Source: Nocardioides okcheonensis
Lineage (GTDB): Bacteria; Actinomycetota; Actinomycetes; Propionibacteriales; Nocardioidaceae
Assembly (NCBI RefSeq): GCF_020991065.1
Contig: NZ_CP087710.1
Span: 1,612,001 to 1,676,000, forward strand
DNA: 64,000 nucleotides
Direction of reading: 5' to 3'
Numbering within the stretch: the stretch's first letter is position 1; each line of letters starts with the position of its first letter. Shown here piece by piece: positions 51,345-58,915 of this stretch. Below the pieces are notes generated by a model, which worked only from the letters and a program-made list of their open reading frames with translations, did no database searches and was not told where the DNA came from. The position numbers were made by a program, and so were the translations under genes.

Positions 51345-52548
51345 CTCACGGACCTCCCCCACCCGGACCGCTGCGCGGGCGGTGCCGTACGCCCTTCTGG
51401 TCGCGGCCGTCGTCCTCGTCTCGGTCAACCTCCGCCCCGGCGCGTCGTCGCCCGGCCCGGTGCTGGAGGAGGTGCGCGACGGCCTCGGCATGAGCGCGGG
51501 CGTCGCGGGCGCGATGACCGGCCTGCCCGGCCTGTGCTTCGGCGTCGTCGGCGCGCTCGCGGTGGCGTTCGCCCGCCGGGTCGGCATGACCGCCGGCATC
51601 GCGCTCGGCCTCACCCTCGCGACCGTCGGCCTGCTGCTGCGGGTCACCACCGACAGCGTCCCCGTCTTCCTGGTCCTCACCGTGCTCGCGCTCGCCGGCA
51701 TGGCGGTCGGCAACGTGCTGGTGCCGGCGTGGATCAAGGCGCACGGCCACGCCGTGGTGCTGATGACGGTCTACGGCACGGGGCTGGTCGTCGGCGGCAC
51801 CATCGGCTCGCTCGCGACGGCCCCGGTCACCGAGGCGACCGGGTCGTGGCAGACCGGGCTCGGCATGTGGGGGCTGCTGCTCGCGGTCTCGCTGCCGCTG
51901 TGGGCGTGGCTCGCCCTGCGCGAGCGCCGCTCCCCGACCGAGCACGAGGTCGGCGACGAGGCGCCGACCGGCCGGGTCGGCCACTCACCGACCGCGATCG
52001 CGCTCACCGTCCTGTTCGGCGTGCAGTCGATGCACGCCTACGTCCAGTTCGGGTGGCTGCCGCAGATCTACCGCGACGCCGGCCTGTCCGCCTCGCACGC
52101 CGGTGCGCTGCAGGCGCTGCTGTCGAGCATGGGCATCATCGGCGCCCTCGCGATGCCGACGGTGATCGCCCGCGGCCGTGGGCTCCGTCCGCTGACGGTG
52201 TCGTTCGGCGTGCTGCTGGCGCTGGGGTACGCCGGCCTGCTGGTCGCCCCGGCCACGGTCCCGTGGCTGTGGGCGCTGCTGCTCGGCCTGTCCGGCCTGG
52301 CCTTCCCGACGGCGATCGCGCTGATCACCGCCCGGACGCGCCACCCGTCGGTCACGGCCCAGCTCTCCGGCTTCGTGCAGCCCGTCGGCTACGCGCTCGC
52401 CGCGATCGGTCCCTTCGCGGTGGGCCTGCTCCACGACGCCACCGGCGACTGGCACCTGGTGCTCGTGCTGCTCGCGCTGACGTCGGTGCCGCTGGCGCTC
52501 GCCGGGTGGCGGGTCGCGGCGCCGACGTACGTCGACGACGAGATCTGA
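51331..52548 (+). CDS. CynX/NimT-type MFS transporter
   Basis: 405 residues with twelve membrane helices. The CynX/NimT subfamily shows in VLVSVNLRPGASSPGPVLEE near helix 1 and in SGFVQPVGYALAAIGPFAVG near helix 10. Members export or import small polar compounds such as cyanate or 2-nitroimidazole; substrate cannot be inferred. GTG at 51331 is preferred because TAGGCT lies 8 bp upstream, whereas the GTG at 51325 is only 2 bp from that box. An orphan type B hairpin follows 28 bp after the stop and may terminate the transcript. Confidence 0.85.
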   Translation: MPDADSRTSPTRTAARAVPYALLVAAVVLVSVNLRPGASSPGPVLEEVRDGLGMSAGVAGAMTGLPGLCFGVVGALAVAFARRVGMTAGIALGLTLATVGLLLRVTTDSVPVFLVLTVLALAGMAVGNVLVPAWIKAHGHAVVLMTVYGTGLVVGGTIGSLATAPVTEATGSWQTGLGMWGLLLAVSLPLWAWLALRERRSPTEHEVGDEAPTGRVGHSPTAIALTVLFGVQSMHAYVQFGWLPQIYRDAGLSASHAGALQALLSSMGIIGALAMPTVIARGRGLRPLTVSFGVLLALGYAGLLVAPATVPWLWALLLGLSGLAFPTAIALITARTRHPSVTAQLSGFVQPVGYALAAIGPFAVGLLHDATGDWHLVLVLLALTSVPLALAGWRVAAPTYVDDEI

Positions 52549-52575
52549 GCCGCCGCGTCCTCCACACCCTCCGGC

Positions 52576-52636
52576 GTAGTCCGCTGCGATCGGCCGGTCG
52601 CGAGGCCCGATCGACCGGCCGTTCGCAGCGGACTAC
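52576..52636. repeat. Orphan type B hairpin
   Basis: 25-bp arms (52576-52600 and 52612-52636) with one mismatch and an 11-nt loop; the core TAGTCCGCTGCGATCGGCCG is the same as at the 47-48 kb locus. CCTCCACACCCTCC precedes it, as at that locus. No nuclease-fold gene is adjacent. It may terminate the preceding MFS gene. Confidence 0.92.
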
Positions 52637-52694
52637 CGGGGGAGGTGGCGCGGGGCTGTGGACGACGGGAACCGAGACGACGGGAACGGAGGCG

Positions 52695-52745
52695 CCGGCC
52701 AGCGCCCGGCCAGCGCCCGGCGGCCAGCGCCCGGCCAGCGCCCGA
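52695..52745 (+). repeat. Short GC tandem repeat
   Basis: About four copies of an 11-12 bp unit GGCCAGCGCCC, located just past the 3' end of the small minus-strand gene. No further role evident. Confidence 0.7.
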
Positions 52746-52754
52746 CGGGCGGGC

Positions 52755-52955
52755 TCAGTCGCGGCTGCTGGCCCCACCGAGGCGGTGGTGGACCGTCACC
52801 GGCGCCTCGCCGAGGTGCCCCACGCCGCGTCGCGGCTGCGCACTGCGCGCTGGCAGCCCGGGGCGGGCGCGGTCCTCGGCGTCCCGGCGGCGCTGCCGCC
52901 GGTCGAGCCACGCCACGACGACCGCCAGCGTGAGTCCCCCCGTGATCCAGATCAC
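52755..52955 (-). CDS. Small single-pass membrane protein
   Basis: 66 residues: VIWITGGLTLAVVVAWLDRR forms one membrane helix followed by a highly charged basic tail (QRRRDAEDRARPGLPARSAQ). TACGGT lies 6 bp before the GTG on the minus strand (52962-52967), matching the leaderless pattern of many genes in this window, which is the main support for it being real. It is divergent from psuK. Function unknown. Confidence 0.5.
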   Translation of the reverse strand: MIWITGGLTLAVVVAWLDRRQRRRDAEDRARPGLPARSAQPRRGVGHLGEAPVTVHHRLGGASSRD

Positions 52956-52961
52956 CTCCCG

Positions 52962-52967
52962 ACCGTA
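52962..52967 (-). promoter_or_regulatory. -10 box of the small membrane-protein gene
   Basis: TACGGT on the minus strand, 6 bp before the GTG at 52955. Confidence 0.4.
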
Positions 52968-52999
52968 GCCCCGGCGCGCGGCTCTGTCAGGATCTGCGC

Positions 53000-53941
53000 G
53001 TGAACCAGTGGGTGGTGGTCGTCGGCGGGACCAACATGGACGTCGTCGCCCGCTCCGCCGGTCCGCTCGTCGCCGCGACCAGCAACCCCGGCCACACCCG
53101 CATCTCCCCCGGCGGCGTCGGCCGCAACGTCGCCGCCTGCCTCGGCCTGCTCGGCGCGCCGGTGCGGCTGGTGTCGGCGGTCGGCCAGGACGCGTTCGGC
53201 GACGAGGCGCTCCGCGTGACCGCCGCCTGCGGCGTGGACGTCGGTGCCGTACGCCGGGTGCCGGGCGCCGCGACCGGGACCTACACCGCCGTCCTCGACC
53301 ACCACGGCGAGCTGGTCTCGGCCGTCTCCGACATGGCGGTCGTCGACGCGCTCGAGCTCGACACCCTCCACCTCGGCGACGCCGCCCTCGTCGTCGTCGA
53401 CGGCAACCTCGCGCCCGCGCAGGTCGCGAAGGTGCGCGCCGCCGCGGCGGACGCCGGGGTCCCGGTCGCCCTCGAGCCGGTCTCGGTCGCGAAGGCCGCC
53501 AGACTGTCCGGCGAGGTGCAGGAGCTGTTCCTGGTGACGCCCAACTCCGACGAGGTCGGCGCCCTCGTCGGGCGTCCGCACGACCCGTGGTCCGCGGTCC
53601 ACGACCTCTGGGACCGCGGCGTCGAGCACGTGTGGCTGCGCGAGGGCGCCCGCGGCTCGTACGTCTGCCGCGAGAACGCCCGGCCGGTCCACCTGCCCGC
53701 GATCGCGGTCGACGTCGTCGACGTCACCGGTGCGGGCGACGCGATGCTGGCGGGCTGGATCGCCGCCTGGCTGCGCGGCGCCGACCCGGTGGAGGCGGCC
53801 CGCGAGGGCCACCGGGCCGCGGCGGCCACGATCACGAGCCCGCACACCGTCCGACCCGACCTGGCCGAGGCGATGTCCGCCCTCGAGCCCCCGACTCCGA
53901 GAGAGGTCACCGATGTTGACGATCACGTCCGAGGTGCGTGA
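53000..53941 (+). CDS. psuK: PfkB-family kinase, probable pseudouridine kinase
   Basis: 313 residues, ribokinase fold: VVVVGGTNMDVVARSAGPLV, PGGVGRNVAACLGLLGAPVR and the C-terminal signature DVVDVTGAGDAMLAGWIAAW (GAGD anion hole with catalytic Asp). It phosphorylates pseudouridine to pseudouridine 5'-phosphate; the identity rests on linkage to psuG. CAGGAT lies 6 bp before the GTG (leaderless). The last 29 bp overlap psuG, so the two form an operon for pseudouridine salvage from RNA turnover. Confidence 0.88.
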   Translation: MNQWVVVVGGTNMDVVARSAGPLVAATSNPGHTRISPGGVGRNVAACLGLLGAPVRLVSAVGQDAFGDEALRVTAACGVDVGAVRRVPGAATGTYTAVLDHHGELVSAVSDMAVVDALELDTLHLGDAALVVVDGNLAPAQVAKVRAAAADAGVPVALEPVSVAKAARLSGEVQELFLVTPNSDEVGALVGRPHDPWSAVHDLWDRGVEHVWLREGARGSYVCRENARPVHLPAIAVDVVDVTGAGDAMLAGWIAAWLRGADPVEAAREGHRAAAATITSPHTVRPDLAEAMSALEPPTPREVTDVDDHVRGA

Positions 53942-54815
53942 GGCGCTCGACGCAGGGCGGCCCGTCGTCGCCCTGGAGAGCACGATCATCAGCCACGGCA
54001 TGCCCTACCCGCAGAACGTCGAGATGGCGCGCACCGTCGAGGGCATCGTCCGCGAGGGCGGGGCGGTCCCGGCCACCATCGCGGTGCTGCACGGCAGGCC
54101 GACCATCGGCCTGTCGCCCGACGACCTCGAGCTGCTCGCGTCCGACGCGTCGGTGCTGAAGGTCTCGATCCGCGACCTGCCCTACGTCGTGTCGCGCGGG
54201 CTGCACGGCGCGACCACCGTCGCCTCGACCATGCGGCTGGCGGCCCTCGCCGGCATCGACGTCTTCGTGACCGGCGGGCTCGGCGGCGTGCACCGCGGCG
54301 CGGAGACCTCGTACGACGTGTCGGCCGACCTGACCGAGCTGGCGACCACGTCGGTCGCGGTGGTCTGCGCGGGCGTGAAGAGCATCCTCGACATCGGCCT
54401 GACCCTGGAGAACCTCGAGACCCTCGGCGTCCCGGTCCTCGGGTTCGGGACCGACGAGTTCCCGTCGTTCTACTCCCGCTCGTCCGGCTTCGCCGCGCCG
54501 ATGCGCGTCGACTCCGCCGCCGAGGTGGCGGCGCTGATGCGGGCCAAGTGGGACCTCGGGCTGGCCGGCGGCGTGGTCGTCGCCAACCCGGTGCCGGCCG
54601 AGGCCGAGATCCCCGCCGACGAGATCGGGGCGATCATCGACCGCGCGCTCGCCGACATGGACGCCCTCGCGATCACCGGCAAGGACACCACGCCGTACCT
54701 GCTGGGCCGGATCGTCGAGCTCACCGCAGGCGCCTCGCTGCGCACCAACATCGCGCTCGTCGAGCACAACGCGCGCCTCGGCGCGGCGATCGCCCGCGAG
54801 CACGCCGCGCACTGA
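53913..54815 (+). CDS. psuG: Pseudouridine-5'-phosphate glycosidase
   Basis: 300 residues. The PsuG core is clear: VVALESTIISHGMPYPQNVE near the N-terminus, LKVSIRDLPYVVSRGLHGAT, FVTGGLGGVHRGAETSYDVS and VCAGVKSILDIGLTLENLET. It splits pseudouridine 5'-phosphate to uracil and ribose 5-phosphate. GAGAGG lies about 7 bp before the ATG. It overlaps psuK by 29 bp, and the stop is 3 bp from the convergent XRE regulator. Confidence 0.95.
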   Translation: MLTITSEVREALDAGRPVVALESTIISHGMPYPQNVEMARTVEGIVREGGAVPATIAVLHGRPTIGLSPDDLELLASDASVLKVSIRDLPYVVSRGLHGATTVASTMRLAALAGIDVFVTGGLGGVHRGAETSYDVSADLTELATTSVAVVCAGVKSILDIGLTLENLETLGVPVLGFGTDEFPSFYSRSSGFAAPMRVDSAAEVAALMRAKWDLGLAGGVVVANPVPAEAEIPADEIGAIIDRALADMDALAITGKDTTPYLLGRIVELTAGASLRTNIALVEHNARLGAAIAREHAAH

Positions 54816-54818
54816 GGC

Positions 54819-55598
54819 TCACTCGAGCAGGACGCGGGTCGCCTCGTCGGCGGGGAACATCAGCTCCACGCGCAGCGACTCGAGCGTCACGCTGTGCGGC
54901 GTGCCGAACGTGGTGAACATGCTCAGGAACGCCAGCTCGCCGTGCCGGCTGGCGTAACGGCTGACCAGGACGGGCGGGAACGCCGCACCGGGGTCGAGCT
55001 GGGCGGCGACCGCGGCGACCAGCTCCACGCGCTCGCGCAGCGCGGGGCGGGTCACCGCCTCGTGGCGCAGCTGGCCGAGCAGCACCGCGGCTGCCTCCGG
55101 CAGGTTGGTGACGACCGCGCCGAGCGGACCGAGCGCGAGGTCGAGCAGGTTGACCCGGGGCGGCCCGTCCGCGCCGTCCGGCCCCGGCAGGTCGGCCTCC
55201 ACGCCCACCGCGTCGAGCAGCCACGCCACGCCCGCGTTCGCCGCCACCACGTCCCACTCCGGCCCGAGCAGCAGCGCCGGCCACGGCTCGTGGCTGCGCA
55301 GCAGCCGCGCGACGGCCTGCCGCGCCTCCTCGAGCCCGGCCGCGTCCCAGCCGCCCTCGTCGAAGGCCGGCGCGTGACCGGCCGCCTGGAGCGCCTGGTT
55401 GCGCAGCAGCAGCGGCACCTCCAGCGCCGAGAGCCAGCGCAGCAGCAGGTCGCGGCTGGGCCGGGCGCGACCGAGCTCGACGAAGGACAGGTGCCGCTGG
55501 CTGATCCCGAGCTCCAGCGCGAGGTCGAGCTGGCTGATCCGCCGACGCGACCGCGCCCGCTTGAGCAGCCCGGGCAGGGCCTCGTGCTGGTCGCTCAC
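54819..55598 (-). CDS. XRE-family regulator with MmyB-like ligand domain
   Basis: 259 residues. HTH at the N-terminus: LLKRARSRRRISQLDLALEL, GISQRHLSFVELGRARPSRD. The C-terminal MmyB-like, PAS-related domain starts about residue 95 (WPALLLGPEWDVVAANAGVA) and has NLPEAAAVLLGQLRHEAVTR and MFTTFGTPHSVTLESLRVEL near the end, typical of actinobacterial regulators that control an adjacent short-chain dehydrogenase or membrane gene. GTG at 55598 is the likely start. Divergent to the membrane gene at 55685, with a large nested palindrome between them that is probably its operator. Confidence 0.85.
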   Translation of the reverse strand: MSDQHEALPGLLKRARSRRRISQLDLALELGISQRHLSFVELGRARPSRDLLLRWLSALEVPLLLRNQALQAAGHAPAFDEGGWDAAGLEEARQAVARLLRSHEPWPALLLGPEWDVVAANAGVAWLLDAVGVEADLPGPDGADGPPRVNLLDLALGPLGAVVTNLPEAAAVLLGQLRHEAVTRPALRERVELVAAVAAQLDPGAAFPPVLVSRYASRHGELAFLSMFTTFGTPHSVTLESLRVELMFPADEATRVLLE

Positions 55599-55618
55599 GC
55601 CCCCATCGAAGCGCGGTC

Positions 55619-55665
55619 GAGGTCGTCGCGGCAACTACCTGCGAGGTAGTTGAGACGACGACCTC
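55619..55665. promoter_or_regulatory. Nested palindromic operator
   Basis: A 47-bp symmetric element centred on gcg: inner arms CAACTACCT (55632-55640) and AGGTAGTTG (55644-55652), outer arms GAGGTCGTCG (55619-55628) and CGACGACCTC (55656-55665). Each inner-outer pair is separated by exactly 3 unmatched bases. It lies between the XRE gene and its divergent neighbour. Confidence 0.75.
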
Positions 55666-55684
55666 CGGCCGGGACGCTCGGAGC

Positions 55685-56104
55685 ATGGACCTCACCCGCA
55701 CCCTCCCCCTGCTGGCCGCCGCCGTCGCCGTGGCCTCCTTCGTCGTGATCGTGCGCACGGCCGGCTCGCCGGTGCGCCAGTGGTGGCTGCCCGCCGTCCC
55801 GCTCGCGCTGTTCACCGCCTGGTCGGCCTACGCCGTGGCGACCGAGGGGCCGGGCGGCTTCTGGCCCGAGCACGTCGGCACCGCCTGGGAGGTGCAGATC
55901 TGGATGGACCTGCTGCTGATGGCGTGCGCCGCGTGGTGGCTGGTGCAGCCGCGGCTGCGCGCCACCGGGTCCTCGCCGTGGCCCTGGCTCGTGCTGGTGC
56001 TCGGCACCGGCTCGATCGGCGTGCTGTGCCTGCTGCTGTGGGTGCGGCGCGCCGAGCGGTCGACGCAAGCCGCGGAGCCGGTGACGGCCGGATCGGCGCG
56101 CTGA
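55685..56104 (+). CDS. Four-helix membrane protein divergent from XRE regulator
   Basis: 139 residues with four hydrophobic helices (about 5-23, 33-53, 70-88 and 98-118): MDLTRTLPLLAAAVAVASFV, WWLPAVPLALFTAWSAYAVA, IWMDLLLMACAAWWLVQPRL and WLVLVLGTGSIGVLCLLLWV. It resembles DUF2834-like small proteins in pattern but I am not certain of a family. Its promoter region contains the nested palindrome, so it is the likely target of the neighbouring MmyB-type regulator. Function unknown. Confidence 0.75.
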   Translation: MDLTRTLPLLAAAVAVASFVVIVRTAGSPVRQWWLPAVPLALFTAWSAYAVATEGPGGFWPEHVGTAWEVQIWMDLLLMACAAWWLVQPRLRATGSSPWPWLVLVLGTGSIGVLCLLLWVRRAERSTQAAEPVTAGSAR

Positions 56105-56111
56105 CACGCCG

Positions 56112-56158
56112 ACACAAGATGTGGTCCCCCACATCGCGGACGAGTCCACATATGGTGG
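56112..56158 (+). promoter_or_regulatory. Candidate pair of NrdR boxes
   Basis: Two 16-bp sites start 31 bp apart: ACACAAGATGTGGTCC (56112-56127) and AGTCCACATATGGTGG (56143-56158). Both retain the key C and G nine bases apart and the AT-rich centre of the NrdR consensus, and the 15-bp linker fits known NrdR spacing. They lie just upstream of the B12 riboswitch and nrdA. I infer NrdR control by ATP/dATP. Confidence 0.5.
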
Positions 56159-56162
56159 TCGA

Positions 56163-56362
56163 CGCAGCTGGTTCGCCGCGCCAACCCGGGCGCGTCGAGG
56201 CAAGAGGGAACCCGGTGTGAGTCCGGGACTGCCCCGCAGCGGTGAGTGGGAACGACCGCCGTCACGAAGCACTGGGCCGAGAGGCCTGGGAAGCGACGGC
56301 CAGTAGGGGTCGAACGCAGGAGTTCTGCGTGAGGCGTGCCCGCGAGTCCGAAGACCTGCCAG
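56163..56362 (+). promoter_or_regulatory. Cobalamin (B12) riboswitch upstream of nrdAB
   Basis: The conserved core is unmistakable: GAGGGAACCCGGTGTGAGTC, then CGGGACTGCCCCGCAGCGGT, GAG (about 56204-56243), GTCACGAAGCACTGGG, and the closing region GAGTCCGAAGACCTGCC near 56345-56361. A perfect hairpin ACCGCACCC/GGGTGCGGT follows at 56366-56387. The class Ia reductase downstream needs no B12, so B12 should switch it off when a B12-dependent class II enzyme can be used, as described for Streptomyces nrdABS. Confidence 0.9.
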
Positions 56363-56365
56363 CGC

Positions 56366-56387
56366 ACCGCACCCGACCGGGTGCGGT
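56366..56387 (+). terminator. Hairpin after the B12 riboswitch
   Basis: Perfect 9-bp arms ACCGCACCC and GGGTGCGGT with loop GACC, 3 bp after the riboswitch closing stem; probable expression platform or attenuator. No U-run follows. Confidence 0.45.
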
Positions 56388-56506
56388 GGTCCGAGGCCTC
56401 GTGGGAAGGCCGGTGGGCTCCCGTACGCCGCTGCGCCCGCGCCGCGCCGTACGCACCCTCCCCTTCCCGCGTGCCCGGACCCCGTCCGTCTCGCGAGGAG
56501 AGAGAA

Positions 56507-58915
56507 GTGACCATCACCGAGTCACCGGGCCGCACCGCGATGCAGGTCCGCAAGAGGAACGGCGACGGCGAGCCCGTCGACGTCAACAAGATCGTCCGCG
56601 CCGTCGACCGGGTCAGCGCCGACCTGGCCGACGTCGACCCGATGCGGGTCGCGACCCGCACCATCAGCGGGCTCTACGACGGCGCCACCACCGCCGAGCT
56701 CGACCGGCTGTCGATCCAGACCGCCGCGGAGATGATCGGCGAGGAGCCGCAGTACTCCCGGCTCGCCGGGCGGCTGCTGGCCGGCTACGTCGACAAGGAG
56801 GTCCGCAACCAGGGCGTCGCGTCGTTCAGCCAGTCGGTCGCGCTCGGCCACGCCGAGGGCCTGATCGGCGACGAGACGGCCGCCTTCGTCAAGGACAACG
56901 CCCGCAAGCTCGACTTCGCCGTCGACCACGACGCCGACCGGCGCTTCGAGTACTTCGGCCTGCGCACCGTCTACGACCGCTACCTGCTGCGCCACCCCTC
57001 GACCCGCCTGGTGATCGAGACCCCGCAGTACTTCCTGCTGCGGGTCGCATGCGGCCTCGCGCAGAGCACCGGCGAGGCGATCGAGTTCTACCGGCTGATG
57101 TCGCGCCTGGCCTACCTGCCGTCGTCGCCGACGCTGTTCAACTCCGGCACCCGGCACACCCAGATGTCGTCGTGCTACCTCGTCGACAGCCCCCGCGACG
57201 ACCTCGACTCGATCTACTCGCGCTACGCGCAGGTCGCGAAGCTGTCGAAGTTCGCCGGCGGCATCGGCATCGGGTTCTCGCGGGTCCGCAGCCGCGGTGC
57301 GCTGATCCGCGGCACCAACGGCCAGTCCAACGGGATCGTGCCGTTCCTGCGCACCCTCGACGCGTCGGTCGCCGCGGTCAACCAGGGCGGGCGCCGCAAG
57401 GGAGCCGCCTGCGTCTACCTCGAGCCGTGGCACCCCGACGTCGAGGAGTTCCTCGAGCTGCGCGACAACACCGGCGAGGACGCGCGCCGCACCCACAACC
57501 TCAACCTCGCGCACTGGGTGCCCGACGAGTTCATGCGCCGGGTCGAGGCCGACGAGCCGTGGTCGCTCATCGACCCCGACCAGGCGCCCGAGCTGCCCGA
57601 CCTGTGGGGCGAGGCCTTCGACGAGGCCTACCGTCGCGCCGAGGATGAGGGCCGGGTGGTGCGACAGGTCAGCGCCCGCGAGCTCTACGGCCGGATGATG
57701 CGCACGCTCGCCCAGACCGGCAACGGCTGGATGACCTTCAAGGACGCCAGCAACCGGACCTGCAACCAGACCCGCGACACCCCGGGCGGCCCGGTCGTGC
57801 ACCTGTCGAACCTCTGCACCGAGATCATCGAGGTCTCCTCCGACGGCGAGACCGCCGTGTGCAACCTCGGCTCGGTCAACCTCGCCCAGCACCTCACCGC
57901 CGACGGCCTCGACTGGGACGCGCTGCGCGCCACCGTCCGCACCGCGGTGCCGCTGCTCGACCGGGTCATCGACGTCAACTACTACCCCAGCGACGAGGCG
58001 GCCGCCTCCAACCCGCGCTGGCGACCGGTCGGCCTCGGGCTGATGGGGCTGCAGGACGTGTTCTTCGCCCTCGGCCTGCCCTTCGACTCCCCGGAGGCGG
58101 TCGAGCTGTCCACCCGGGTGTCGGAGGAGATCTACCTGACCGCCCTCGAGGTCAGCTGCGGGCTCGCCGAGCGGCACGGCCCGCACCCGGCGTACGCCGA
58201 GACCCGCGCGGCGGGCGGCGTGCTGCAGCCCGACCTCTGGGACGTCACCGGCACCCAGACCGAGCGCTGGGCCGCGCTGCGCGAGCGGGTCGCCGAGCAC
58301 GGCCTGCGCAACGCGCTGCTCGTCGCGATCGCGCCCACGGCGACGATCGCGTCGATCGCGGGCTGCTACGAGTGCATCGAGCCGCAGGTGTCCAACCTGT
58401 TCAAGCGCGAGACGCTGTCGGGCGAGTTCCTCCAGGTCAACACCGCCCTCGTGCGCGAGCTCAAGGCGCGCGGGCTGTGGACCGCCGAGGTGCGCGAGGA
58501 GATCAAGCGCGCCGAGGGCTCCGTGCAGGGGATCGCCGTGATCCCCGACGACGTACGCCACCTCTTCCGCACCGCCTGGGAGCTGCCGCAGCGCGCGCTC
58601 ATCGACATGGCCGCCGCCCGGCAGCCGTTCATCGACCAGAGCCAGTCGCTCAACCTGTTCATCGCCGGTCCGTCGATCGGCAAGCTCTCGTCGATGTACC
58701 TCCACGCCTGGAAGTCCGGGCTGAAGACGACCTACTACCTCCGCTCGCGCCCCGCGACGCGGATCCAGCAGACGACGACGTCGGTGACCGCCCCGGCGCC
58801 CTCCCCCGTCGTCGAGACCACCCCGACCACCCCGACCACCCCCACCACCTTCTCCGACGACGAGGCGCTCGCCTGCTCGCTGGAGAACCCCGAGAGCTGC
58901 GAGGCCTGCCAGTGA
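56507..58915 (+). CDS. nrdA: Class Ia ribonucleoside-diphosphate reductase, alpha subunit
   Basis: 802 residues. An N-terminal ATP-cone (RKRNGDGEPVDVNKIVRAVD) is followed by the ten-stranded barrel. Active-site residues: Cys in MSSCYLVDS (about 221), Asn-Cys-Glu in LSNLCTEIIE (about 434), partner Cys in AVCNLGSVNL (about 451), radical-transfer Tyr pair in TTYYLRSRP (about 741), and the C-terminal CSLENPESCEACQ cysteine pair for re-reduction. GTG at 56507 has GAGGAGAGAGAA just upstream. Overlaps nrdB by 4 bp. It makes dNDPs for DNA synthesis. A Thr/Pro-rich linker (TTPTTPTTPTT) precedes the tail. Confidence 0.96.
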   Translation: MTITESPGRTAMQVRKRNGDGEPVDVNKIVRAVDRVSADLADVDPMRVATRTISGLYDGATTAELDRLSIQTAAEMIGEEPQYSRLAGRLLAGYVDKEVRNQGVASFSQSVALGHAEGLIGDETAAFVKDNARKLDFAVDHDADRRFEYFGLRTVYDRYLLRHPSTRLVIETPQYFLLRVACGLAQSTGEAIEFYRLMSRLAYLPSSPTLFNSGTRHTQMSSCYLVDSPRDDLDSIYSRYAQVAKLSKFAGGIGIGFSRVRSRGALIRGTNGQSNGIVPFLRTLDASVAAVNQGGRRKGAACVYLEPWHPDVEEFLELRDNTGEDARRTHNLNLAHWVPDEFMRRVEADEPWSLIDPDQAPELPDLWGEAFDEAYRRAEDEGRVVRQVSARELYGRMMRTLAQTGNGWMTFKDASNRTCNQTRDTPGGPVVHLSNLCTEIIEVSSDGETAVCNLGSVNLAQHLTADGLDWDALRATVRTAVPLLDRVIDVNYYPSDEAAASNPRWRPVGLGLMGLQDVFFALGLPFDSPEAVELSTRVSEEIYLTALEVSCGLAERHGPHPAYAETRAAGGVLQPDLWDVTGTQTERWAALRERVAEHGLRNALLVAIAPTATIASIAGCYECIEPQVSNLFKRETLSGEFLQVNTALVRELKARGLWTAEVREEIKRAEGSVQGIAVIPDDVRHLFRTAWELPQRALIDMAAARQPFIDQSQSLNLFIAGPSIGKLSSMYLHAWKSGLKTTYYLRSRPATRIQQTTTSVTAPAPSPVVETTPTTPTTPTTFSDDEALACSLENPESCEACQ

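Noticed and set aside
52658..52933. Plus-strand ORFs in the region after the orphan hairpin
   Set aside because: Composed mainly of the GGCCAGCGCCC tandem repeat and Arg/Ala/Pro codons, with no start signal.
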